Source of the DNA: an uncultured Coriobacteriaceae bacterium
GTDB lineage: Bacteria; Actinomycetota; Coriobacteriia; Coriobacteriales; Atopobiaceae
Assembly: GCA_902779675.1 (NCBI GenBank)
Contig: CACZCK010000005.1
Span: 1-64,000 of the forward strand
Reading direction: 5' to 3'
DNA: 64,000 bases
This document shows positions 50,511 to 59,038 of the stretch, one piece after another. Numbering within the stretch: the stretch's first letter is position 1; each line of letters begins with the position of its first letter. Position numbers and translations under genes: made by a program. The notes below the pieces were generated by a model that saw nothing but the letters and a program-made list of their open reading frames with translations, did no database searches and was not told the origin of the DNA.

Positions 50511-53024
50511 CTACCAGGCCTTCTTGAAGGCGATCACGTTGGCGTCGTCGTCGCGCACGTAGCTCACGTCGTCGGTCAGGCGCTTGACCATGAGGATGCC
50601 CAGGCCACCGATGGGAGCCTCCGCTGCCGACGTGGGCACCTTTGGGTCGTCGTGCGCAAGCGGGTCGAAGGGCACGCCCCAGTCGGTGACGCTCACGGTG
50701 AGCGAGTTGGGGTCGGCGTAGTACACGTACTCGACGCGCACCTTGCCTGGCTCGCCGACATCCTGGTAGGCATAGCTGCACACGTTGACGAAGATCTCCT
50801 CCAGCGCGATGTCGATCTGGTGCTGCACGCCGATGGGGCAGTAGCGGTCGGCAAGCTCCGCATGCAACAGGTCGTAGACATCATCCAGATGGTCGAGGGT
50901 CGCTGGCACGGTGAGCGAGCCTGTCGCTTGCGGTGCAACGCCAAACTCCAGTGCCATCATCGTGATGTCGTCGGACTGCTCGGCCCCCGTGGCCCACCGG
51001 GAGAGGTCGGTACCCAGGGCGTCCACGAGGGCTCTTGGGTGCAGGTTCGCATGCTTGGAGAGGAAGGCCTCGAGACGATCCTCGCCATACTGCTCCTCGG
51101 TCGCCGAGAACGCCTCGTTGACGCCGTCGGTGTACAGGAACAGCTCGTCACCAGCTTTGAGCGTCAGCGTGGCCTCGCGGTACTTGGCCGTATCGAAGGC
51201 GCCCATAAAGAGACCATTGCGCTTGCGCAGCCACTGCCAGGCACCGTCATGACGCAGCAGTGGCGGGTTGTGCCCAGCGTTGACGTAAGTAAGCTCGCCA
51301 GTCTGGTAGTCGAGGAGCGCCGCCCAGACCGTCACGAACATGCCCGCCTCGTTGCCTTGACACAGATGCCAGTTGGCGGTCTGCAGGGCCTCGGACAGGC
51401 TCATGCCCGCTGCCACGTTGTTGGCGATCTGGGTCTTGGCGGCCATCATGAACAGCGAAGCCGGGATGCCCTTGCCCGAGACGTCGGCCACCAAAAAGCA
51501 CAGGGTATGCTCCCCCACCAGGAAGAAGTCGTAGAAGTCGCCACCCACCTCGCGCGCGGGCGTCATCGACGCGTAGACGTCGAAGGCCGAGATCTCGGGG
51601 AAGGGCGGGAAGGTGCGTGGCAGCGCCCCCTCCTGGATGGCCTTGGCCGTGGCCAGATCGCGGTCGATGCGGGCCGCCTCGGCGGCGATGGCGTCAGAAA
51701 GCGACTCGACCGTGGCGTTGATGCCGTCAGAGAGCGCATCGAACTCCTCGCTGTCGCGCACGTCGACACGCTGCTCGAGGTCTCCCGCCGTGATGAGCGC
51801 CAGCGTGAGGTTGGTCAGCTCGACGTCTGCCACGACGGAGCGGCGCACGAGCAGGTAGACGCCAGCAAAGAGGGCAGCCAGCACCAGCTCCTCCATGAAG
51901 GTGGCCAAGAGTACGGCAACCTGGCCGGCGAGCTCGGCCTCGGATACGGGCAGCAACGCCACGATGCGCAGGCTGCTGGCGCGGTCCCAGAGCAAGAAGT
52001 ACTCGTTCTCGACGAGTTCTACGCGGCCGAGCTTTCCCTCGGGCACCGATGACACGGCCGCCCACAGGCGCTGTGAGTCATCGCTCGCCAGCCGGGCGTC
52101 CGTACGCGTGGCCAAGAGGCTCCCCTCGCCCGTGAGTATGGCGACCATCCCCTCGTAGCCCACGTGTCGCGCCCCGACGGCAAGCCTGGCCCTGTCTGGC
52201 AGCTCGTCGGCAAAGCGCACCGCCTGCCGCAGGTCGGCTGCCGTGTCGGATGCCGCAAGCGACAGCGTGCTGGTCGCCTGGGAGCGGGAGATGGAGCGTT
52301 GGAGGGACGCAGTGAAGGCGATGGTGACGGCGAGACAGGCGCTGACGACCCCAAGGAGCCCGTTCTGGATCTTGCGTGTCACCGGCGGCTTGTCGCTGCC
52401 GATGGCAAACCCGTGGCCAAGGGCTCGCGCCATGGCGAACGAGGCGAGCGCCACGGCAATCGCGTTGCAGACGATCATGGGCATGGAACAGGCACGCACC
52501 ACGCGGAAGGCGCGCACGGGCTCTGCCATGTTGGTGAGGAAGACGAGCAGCAGGTGCAGGACCTCTGCCGTCACGCCTACGACACCTGCCTGCTGCAGTT
52601 GCGGACGCCTCCCCTCGAAGAGGTACCTCCGGGCGGCGGCGGCATAGAACCCCGAGCAGGCCGTGGCGATGCTGCAGGCCGTGCGCGTGAACATGCCGCG
52701 CCCCCAGAGCGCTGCGAGCCAACGCTCCACGCCACCGATGAGACCAGCTATGATGCCTGCCGGGCCGCCAAAGAGGAGGCCCGCAGCAACGGGAGCGGCA
52801 TCACGCACGTTCATGACCGCGTCGGGGGTCTGGATGCCGAACTCCGTGCCGAATACGGCAATCAGACCAAACACGACACCATACAGCAGCTGCTTGTGCC
52901 AGTAGCCGACCTTTCCGAGATCCGTGCGCTGCTCGAACGTGCAGAGCGACCACACCGCAAGCGCAGGCAGGACCGTCGCAACGGAAAACTGGAAGATGAT
53001 GCCAAGTGAGCCTTGTATCTCCAT
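50511..53024 (-). CDS. SpoIIE-type phosphatase with LytS-like sensor and anti-sigma kinase domain
   Basis: 837 residues. The N-terminus is a 5TM LytS-type sensor (NVRDAAPVAAGLLFGG, then GIIAGLIGGVERW), followed by an extracytoplasmic loop, another membrane segment and a HAMP-like linker. The PP2C phosphatase (REVGGDFYDFF, VADVSGKGIPASLFM, EQSDDITMM) covers about 520-730. The C-terminal HATPase (ALEEIFVNVCSYAY, VTDWGVPFDP, GGLGILMVK) is of the RsbW/SpoIIAB kind. One protein could therefore both phosphorylate and dephosphorylate a STAS partner. ATG 53024 has GAGGG. Confidence 0.85.
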   Translation of the reverse strand: MEIQGSLGIIFQFSVATVLPALAVWSLCTFEQRTDLGKVGYWHKQLLYGVVFGLIAVFGTEFGIQTPDAVMNVRDAAPVAAGLLFGGPAGIIAGLIGGVERWLAALWGRGMFTRTACSIATACSGFYAAAARRYLFEGRRPQLQQAGVVGVTAEVLHLLLVFLTNMAEPVRAFRVVRACSMPMIVCNAIAVALASFAMARALGHGFAIGSDKPPVTRKIQNGLLGVVSACLAVTIAFTASLQRSISRSQATSTLSLAASDTAADLRQAVRFADELPDRARLAVGARHVGYEGMVAILTGEGSLLATRTDARLASDDSQRLWAAVSSVPEGKLGRVELVENEYFLLWDRASSLRIVALLPVSEAELAGQVAVLLATFMEELVLAALFAGVYLLVRRSVVADVELTNLTLALITAGDLEQRVDVRDSEEFDALSDGINATVESLSDAIAAEAARIDRDLATAKAIQEGALPRTFPPFPEISAFDVYASMTPAREVGGDFYDFFLVGEHTLCFLVADVSGKGIPASLFMMAAKTQIANNVAAGMSLSEALQTANWHLCQGNEAGMFVTVWAALLDYQTGELTYVNAGHNPPLLRHDGAWQWLRKRNGLFMGAFDTAKYREATLTLKAGDELFLYTDGVNEAFSATEEQYGEDRLEAFLSKHANLHPRALVDALGTDLSRWATGAEQSDDITMMALEFGVAPQATGSLTVPATLDHLDDVYDLLHAELADRYCPIGVQHQIDIALEEIFVNVCSYAYQDVGEPGKVRVEYVYYADPNSLTVSVTDWGVPFDPLAHDDPKVPTSAAEAPIGGLGILMVKRLTDDVSYVRDDDANVIAFKKAW

Positions 53025-53202
53025 TGGTCCCTCTCGTATATGCCCAGCGCGTGAGAAGCCAGACCGCATCGGTCCCGCACGCACTTGAAGCCTCCGGTGC
53101 TCTATGCGCAAACGCGCCGCGTCACCCCATAATAGAGCGGGCAGAAGGCTATCGCATCCCGTCCGCCCAGCGTTTCCGCAGGTGTACGATTTGCCCGTAC
53201 GG

Positions 53203-53676
53203 CTACTCTCCGTCGGTGACGGTGCTCGGGTCGATGCCCACCTCTTCGAGCGTCTCGGCCAAGGACTCGTCCTGCGCGGCAAGGTCGCTGGTGGACTCGG
53301 AGAAGACCGTCATCCACCCGGTGGCCCCGTTGCCGCTCACCTCGACGTCGTAGGTGCCGGGAGCGGCCTCGATGGTAAAGAGGATGCGACCTTCGGCGTC
53401 GTCGTCATAGACCGCCGTGCCATTGTCGTGCTCGGTGATGGTGAGGTGGAAGCTGCCCTTGTCGAGACAGGGGCTGATGACGATCACGTCTCCCTCCGCC
53501 ACCGTAATGGCGCCCTCCGAGACGGCGGTGTCCTTGCTACCTGCATTCTCGGCCGTCACCTTGACGCCAGAGGCGTCCTCGAGCAGGTCGATTCCCAGCG
53601 AATGGGCTCCGCACGCTGCCAGCACGACACTCAGCGCAAGAGCGGCCAACGCCTTCGTGATCTTGGCTACCTTCAT
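53203..53676 (-). CDS. small secreted lipoprotein
   Basis: 157 residues with a signal peptide ending LAAC (lipobox). The mature part is acidic, with a beta-rich core (ITVAEGDVIVISP, then TYDVEVSGNGATGWMTVF). No family recognised. ATG 53676 with GAGAGG at 9 bases; a GTG two codons earlier is possible. It lies between the two SpoIIE genes, so it may be a ligand-binding or sensing partner. Confidence 0.6.
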   Translation of the reverse strand: MKVAKITKALAALALSVVLAACGAHSLGIDLLEDASGVKVTAENAGSKDTAVSEGAITVAEGDVIVISPCLDKGSFHLTITEHDNGTAVYDDDAEGRILFTIEAAPGTYDVEVSGNGATGWMTVFSESTSDLAAQDESLAETLEEVGIDPSTVTDGE

Positions 53677-53734
53677 GTTCACTCACCTCTCCTCGATGGC
53701 GGCACCCTCTGGTGGCCGCCCCTCTTCGGCTTTC

Positions 53735-56464
53735 CTACCACACCTTGCGGATGGCGACCACGTTGGCGTCACCATCGCGCAGGTAGCTCACGTCATCGCA
53801 CATGCGCTTGACCATGAAGATGCCCAGGCCGCCGATGCGCGCGTCCTCGGCCGAGGTGGGCATCGTCGGATCTTCGCGGGCAAGCGGGTCGAAGGGCGTG
53901 CCCCAGTCAGTAAGGCTCACCGTGAGCGCATGGGGGTTGGCGTTGTAGACGTACTCGACCCGACACTCGCCCGGCCCCTCCAAGTCCTCGTAGGCATAGT
54001 TGCACACGTTGACAAAGAGCTCCTCGATCACGATGTCCAGCTGATGCTGCACCGTGATGGGACAGCGACGCTGCGCGAGCTCGGCATGCATCAGGTCGAG
54101 CACCTCATCGAGCCGTGAGACCTCGGCGGGCACCGTAATGCCACCAGTTGCCTCAGGCGGCACGCCGTACTCGATCGAGAGCATCGTGATGTCGTCGGAC
54201 TGCTCGGCTCCTTCGGCCCACTGGGAGAGGTCGGCGCCCAGGGCGTCCACGAGAGCATGCGGGTGCAGGTTGGCATGATTGGAGAGGAAGGCCTCGAGCC
54301 GCTCCTCACCGTACTGCTCGCCCGTGACGTCGAAGGCCTCGTTGACGCCATCGGTGTACAGCAGCAGCTCGTCACCAGGCTTCAGCATGAGGGTCGAGGT
54401 GCGGTACTTGGCCGAGTCGAAGGCCCCGAGGAAGAGACCTCCCCGCTGGCGCAGCCACTCCCAGGAGCCCCCGCGGCGCAGCAGCGGCGGGTTGTGTCCG
54501 GCGTTGACGTAGGTGAGCTCGCCGGTCTGGTAGTCCAGCAGCGCCGCCCACACCGTCACGAACATGCCCGCCTCGTTGCCCTGGCACAGGTGCCAGTTGG
54601 CCGTCTGCAGTGCCACGCCCAGATCCATGCCCACGGCCACGTTGTTGGCAATCTCGGTCTTGGCGGCCATCATGAACAGCGACGCCGGGATGCCCTTGCC
54701 CGAGACGTCAGCCACCAGGAAGCAAGCCGTGTGCTCCCCCACTAGGAAGATGTCGTAGAAGTCGCCGCCAACCTCACGTGCGGGCGTCATCGACGCGTAG
54801 ATGTCGAAGGCCTCGATCTCGGGGAAGGGCGGGAAGGTACGCGGCAGGGCACTCTCCTGGATGGCCTTGGCCGTAGCCAGGTCACGGTCGATGCGGGCCG
54901 CCTCGGCAGCGATGGCATCCTTGAGCGAGCCCACAGTGGCGTTGATGCCACTCGACAGCTCGGCAAACTCCATCGGGTCGCTCACCTGAACCTGCTCGTC
55001 GAGCTCGCCGTCGGTGATGCGCGAGAGGGTCTCGTTGGTGCGATCGATGTTGCGCACCACCACATCGCGCAGCAGGATGGACGCCTGCATGTAGACCGTC
55101 ACGAACACCCCGAGGAAGGCGAGCGAGACCACCGTCATGAGCAGGGAGCGCCAGCGGAACATCTCGGCCGCCGATATTGCGACCATGAGCTGGTAGTCGC
55201 CGCTACGCGAGACGCGCACGTACCCGAGCTGCGTCGCCCGCAGGTAGCCCAGCACGCCGCCACCCATGTCCCATTCGCTCGAGCGCGTCGCGTCAAAGAG
55301 CGTCTCGGAGAAGCCGTCGACAAGCCCGGAGCCAACAACGTCCTCAAAGGCCTCTCCAATGTAGGCATCGACATTGGACGAGACCACGACGCCGTCCTCG
55401 GCGATTGCGCATATCCCGTCATCGCCCATCGCGTAGCCCCGTGCGACGCCGCTGATGGAGGTGTCGTGCACCTCGTCCAGGACGTTCTGTGTGACCGAGG
55501 TACGCCGCGAGAAGGCATCGAGCATGCGGTCGCGCTCGGCGAGCTGGTCAGCGAGGTACATGAGCTGCCCGCTCATCCGCTGCTCCGCGTCACCGCGGCA
55601 AATGACGGAGATGCCCGTGTAGGCGAGCGCCGCGCAGGTCAGGTAGGCAAGCGCGACGACCACCGCGAGCCATCCCTGGAAGGTCTCGCGAATGGTGCGC
55701 TGCATCGACTCGTTATGGACGGAAAGGTAGGCGTCCATGCTCAGGACAAACACGGACATGAGCACCGAGTCGAGGCCCCATTGGGCAAGGCTCTCGCGCG
55801 AGCCGATCAGCTGCTGCACCAGACCGTGCGGCACCTCGCGCTCGAGAAGCGAGTTGATGATGCTGGCACTCAGCTGGAAGTATGCGGTAAAGAGCAACGA
55901 ACACGCCATGCAGCACAGGACAAGCCCCGTATACCGCTGCCAGCCAGACTTGGGATGCCGACTGTTGATCACGGCAAAGAGCACGCCCAAGACGAGTCCG
56001 ACGAGCGCAAAGAGCACCACCGAATTCCAGGGTGCCATGAAGTACTTCTCGTAGTAGTCGAGGGGCAGAAGCGTGGCATGGATGAGCTCGGCGAGCCCGG
56101 CAACCGCCCCGACGAAGCATCCGGTCAGCGGCCCATAGACGAGCGCGCTCGAGGCGATGGGGGCAAGCACGATGATCGCATGCGCGTGCCCGACCACCCT
56201 GTAGCTGAACTGGGTCGCCACCATGGCAATGCAGAGCATGCACGTGATGGCGATGCCGGTCCGCCTGATGATGGGCTCGCTCCACGACATGACCCCTCGC
56301 CAGCAGAACAGCCCCCTCGCACCCATGGACGAGCCTTTGTCACGGGCCACGGCCATGCCTCCATTCTCGTGGCAGAGGCGGCTGTCGGCAGTGTCACACG
56401 ACGCGTCCGACCGCCGCACATGCATAACGGACCGGCGCATAGGGATAGCGAATCCCCGATGCAC
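53735..56464 (-). CDS. SpoIIE-type phosphatase/anti-sigma kinase, second paralogue
   Basis: 909 residues. The N-terminus has several membrane segments (TGIAITCMLCIAMVATQF, VVLFALVGLVLGVLFAVI), then a periplasmic region (about 240-400), a membrane segment and a HAMP-like stretch. The PP2C and HATPase domains (REVGGDFYDIF, VADVSGKGIPASLFM; VIEELFVNVCNYAYED, GGLGIFMVKRM) are nearly the same as in the 50511 gene, while the sensor is different. GTG start with GAGGAGGG at 4 bases; MSWSEP is an alternative start 58 codons later. The STAS gene is 27 bp upstream. Confidence 0.85.
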   Translation of the reverse strand: MHRGFAIPMRRSVMHVRRSDASCDTADSRLCHENGGMAVARDKGSSMGARGLFCWRGVMSWSEPIIRRTGIAITCMLCIAMVATQFSYRVVGHAHAIIVLAPIASSALVYGPLTGCFVGAVAGLAELIHATLLPLDYYEKYFMAPWNSVVLFALVGLVLGVLFAVINSRHPKSGWQRYTGLVLCCMACSLLFTAYFQLSASIINSLLEREVPHGLVQQLIGSRESLAQWGLDSVLMSVFVLSMDAYLSVHNESMQRTIRETFQGWLAVVVALAYLTCAALAYTGISVICRGDAEQRMSGQLMYLADQLAERDRMLDAFSRRTSVTQNVLDEVHDTSISGVARGYAMGDDGICAIAEDGVVVSSNVDAYIGEAFEDVVGSGLVDGFSETLFDATRSSEWDMGGGVLGYLRATQLGYVRVSRSGDYQLMVAISAAEMFRWRSLLMTVVSLAFLGVFVTVYMQASILLRDVVVRNIDRTNETLSRITDGELDEQVQVSDPMEFAELSSGINATVGSLKDAIAAEAARIDRDLATAKAIQESALPRTFPPFPEIEAFDIYASMTPAREVGGDFYDIFLVGEHTACFLVADVSGKGIPASLFMMAAKTEIANNVAVGMDLGVALQTANWHLCQGNEAGMFVTVWAALLDYQTGELTYVNAGHNPPLLRRGGSWEWLRQRGGLFLGAFDSAKYRTSTLMLKPGDELLLYTDGVNEAFDVTGEQYGEERLEAFLSNHANLHPHALVDALGADLSQWAEGAEQSDDITMLSIEYGVPPEATGGITVPAEVSRLDEVLDLMHAELAQRRCPITVQHQLDIVIEELFVNVCNYAYEDLEGPGECRVEYVYNANPHALTVSLTDWGTPFDPLAREDPTMPTSAEDARIGGLGIFMVKRMCDDVSYLRDGDANVVAIRKVW

Positions 56465-56491
56465 CGGCCCTCCTCAGAGCAGTGGTATAGG

Positions 56492-56794
56492 TTATCGCTC
56501 GACGGTGAGGACCTCGGAGAGGCCGGTCATCTCGAGCACCTCCATGACGTCGTCATGCGGGTGCAGCAGGCAGAAGGAGCCGCCTCGGCTCATGGAGAGC
56601 TTCTCCGCAGCCACAAACACGCGAAGGCCCGCGGACGACACGTAGTCGACTCCCGTGAGGTCGACGGCGAGGTCGCACACCTCCTCCGAGACGGCGCCGA
56701 TTGCCGCCTCGAGCTCCGGCGCGGTCTGCACGGTGAGCTTACCGTCCACCTCGAAGGTGGCACGCGTGCCCTCCACGTTCGTCCTGATCTCCAT
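56492..56794 (-). CDS. STAS-domain anti-sigma factor antagonist, second copy
   Basis: 100 residues. GVDYVSSAGLRVFVAAEKL is the phosphoserine motif (S near residue 53). 53 bp from the ABC2 stop and 27 bp before the SpoIIE gene on the same strand. A partner-switching substrate of the adjacent phosphatase/kinase. Confidence 0.85.
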   Translation of the reverse strand: MEIRTNVEGTRATFEVDGKLTVQTAPELEAAIGAVSEEVCDLAVDLTGVDYVSSAGLRVFVAAEKLSMSRGGSFCLLHPHDDVMEVLEMTGLSEVLTVER

Positions 56795-56847
56795 CTGACT
56801 CCTCCTTGTTTGCGTACGGCGCGTTGCTGCCGTATGGTCTGTTCCTG

Positions 56848-59037
56848 CTACGACTCCTGGTCCAACCGCTGGCGCGCGACGAGCTCGGCAAAGAGCCCAC
56901 CTCGCTCGATCAGCTCGTCGTAGGTGCCCTCCTCAGCGATGTGGCCCTCGTCAACCACGAGGATCCTGTCGCAGTGACGCACCGTGGAGAGCCGGTGAGC
57001 TATGACGATGCGCGTGCACCTCAGGCCTTCGAGCGAGTCGCTCACGTGCCGCTGCGCAACGTTGTCGAGCGCGCTGGTGGCTTCGTCGAACATCAGTATA
57101 CGACGGTTGCCGCAAATGGCGCGAGCGATCATGATGCGCTGGCGCTGCCCGCCCGAGATACCGCCGCCACCCTCGGTCACGAGCGTCTGCATGCCCATGG
57201 GCATCTTGCGGATGTCGTCGGCGATGCCGGCAAGCTCCGCCGCCTCCCATGCATCGTCGAGCGTGGCGGTGGGGTTGGCGATGGTGATGTTGGAGGCGAG
57301 GTCACCCATGAACAGGCGCCCGTCCTGCATGACCACACCGATGGAGCTGCGCAGGCTCCGCAGGTCGACCTTCGACACGTCATGGGGGCCATAGAAGATG
57401 GTGCCGCGGCTGGGCTTCTCGAAGCCCAGAAGCAGACGCAGGATGGTGCTCTTGCCGCACCCGCTCTTGCCCACCAGGGCCACGTACTCGCCCGGGCGCA
57501 CCTTGAAGGAGAGGTTGCGCAGCACCTCGGGGCTACCCTCCTCGTAGCTGAAGGAGACACCCGACACCTCGATGCCACCCGTGAGCGTCCCAACGCTGGG
57601 CTTGTCGGAGGCAACCTCGGGCTCGGCCTCGAGGATGGGTGCGACCATCTCGAGCATGGGCCCAATCTGCGCGACCTGCGAGGCGACTCCCACGAGCGCC
57701 ATGATGGCGCCCGACATCTGCCCGTAGGCCACGTTGAACGACATGTAGTCGGCAACCGACATGTCGGAGACGCCAGCGTAGTAGTAGATGACGATGCCGC
57801 CCACCACGCCGATGAGCCCGCCGACCGCCGTCATCGCACGCACGAGAACGGGGCGGTTGTAGGCATTGCGTGCGTAGTCCGCATACCCGTGGGCCCATTT
57901 GGCAAAGGCCCGGTCCTCCGCGCCTGCGAGCTTGATCTTCTGGATGCCGCCTAGAAGCGCCGTGACCGTGCCCGAGAGCTTTGCGGAGGACTCCATGGTC
58001 GAGCGCTCGTAGCGCGCTGCCACCTGCGTAGCCACCAGCGTGAAGGCCGCCTGCACGAAGACCACGAGCAGGGCCGGCACCATCAGGCCCGAGGCATAGA
58101 CGGCGATCTGGCCCAGGTAGACCAGCGACAGCACCCACGACAGGCCGCTGCCCAAAAACAGGCTGGTCATCTGCTGCGTGAGCATGGTGACCTGCGAGAC
58201 GCGCGACGCGAGGTCGCCGCTGGAATACTCCCTGAAGAAGCTGGCGGGAAGCATCATGAGGCGTGCAAAGGTAGCCGATTCAGAGCTCACCTGCATCTTG
58301 AGCGAGACGCGCTGCATCACGAGGTTGCGGCAGGCCCCGATGAGCACTGTCGACACCGCGACTCCCAGGAGCAGCGCGGCGATGGGCGCCACGAGGCTCG
58401 TCTGGCCGCTGGGGACCACCACGCCAAAGGCCACCTGGTTGGCCCACGCCGGCAGGAAGCCCACCACCGTGGCGGCAGCCGCCGCGCAGAGCACGACCAC
58501 GTAGTCGCCGACGTCGAAGACCGACGATATGAAGGCCGCGAGATCGCGGACCGTCAGCGGCCGCTGGGGCAGCGGCCGGTAGAAGAACGTCGCCTGCTGA
58601 TCGATGTGCGACGCCACCTCACGCGTGACCTTGACCTTGCGGCCCGAGCCCGCCACGAGGTAGCAGTAGCTGTGCAGGCCCTGAGGCAGCAGCGCAATCG
58701 GCTCACCTGTGTCGAGCGTGGCGAGCATCGCCCCAAAGGCGCTGCGATACCAGTCGCCCTCCAGACGCACATCGCGGCGGAGGATGCCCGACGGGCGGCA
58801 GAGCGCGTCGATACGCCGCTCCCGGTCGGTCACGCCCTCCGGGATGGGTCCCGCCTCGACGCCGCAGTAGCCCAGGCACACCTGCACAGCCGCATCGATC
58901 TGCTCGGCGGTGTCCACCTCGACCAACGGGGCGCTGCCCGCCGGGCTCACGCTGGAGGCAAGCTCGGCATAGGCCCGGTTGGTCATCTGGGCGTCGAGGC
59001 GTGCCCTGGTCTCGATCTGGGATTCAAGCCAGCCCAT
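56848..59037 (-). CDS. NHLP-type bacteriocin export ABC transporter, permease/ATPase (no peptidase)
   Basis: 729 residues. A ~170-residue N-terminal domain is followed by six membrane segments (about 190-440) and an ABC ATPase with Walker A GKSGCGKST, signature ISGGQRQRIMIARAI and Walker B ILMFDEATSAL. The order and length match the second subunit of NHLM export systems, which lacks the C39 domain. It starts one base after the TAG of the peptidase-bearing partner. Confidence 0.82.
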   Translation of the reverse strand: MGWLESQIETRARLDAQMTNRAYAELASSVSPAGSAPLVEVDTAEQIDAAVQVCLGYCGVEAGPIPEGVTDRERRIDALCRPSGILRRDVRLEGDWYRSAFGAMLATLDTGEPIALLPQGLHSYCYLVAGSGRKVKVTREVASHIDQQATFFYRPLPQRPLTVRDLAAFISSVFDVGDYVVVLCAAAAATVVGFLPAWANQVAFGVVVPSGQTSLVAPIAALLLGVAVSTVLIGACRNLVMQRVSLKMQVSSESATFARLMMLPASFFREYSSGDLASRVSQVTMLTQQMTSLFLGSGLSWVLSLVYLGQIAVYASGLMVPALLVVFVQAAFTLVATQVAARYERSTMESSAKLSGTVTALLGGIQKIKLAGAEDRAFAKWAHGYADYARNAYNRPVLVRAMTAVGGLIGVVGGIVIYYYAGVSDMSVADYMSFNVAYGQMSGAIMALVGVASQVAQIGPMLEMVAPILEAEPEVASDKPSVGTLTGGIEVSGVSFSYEEGSPEVLRNLSFKVRPGEYVALVGKSGCGKSTILRLLLGFEKPSRGTIFYGPHDVSKVDLRSLRSSIGVVMQDGRLFMGDLASNITIANPTATLDDAWEAAELAGIADDIRKMPMGMQTLVTEGGGGISGGQRQRIMIARAICGNRRILMFDEATSALDNVAQRHVSDSLEGLRCTRIVIAHRLSTVRHCDRILVVDEGHIAEEGTYDELIERGGLFAELVARQRLDQES

Positions 59038-59038
59038 G

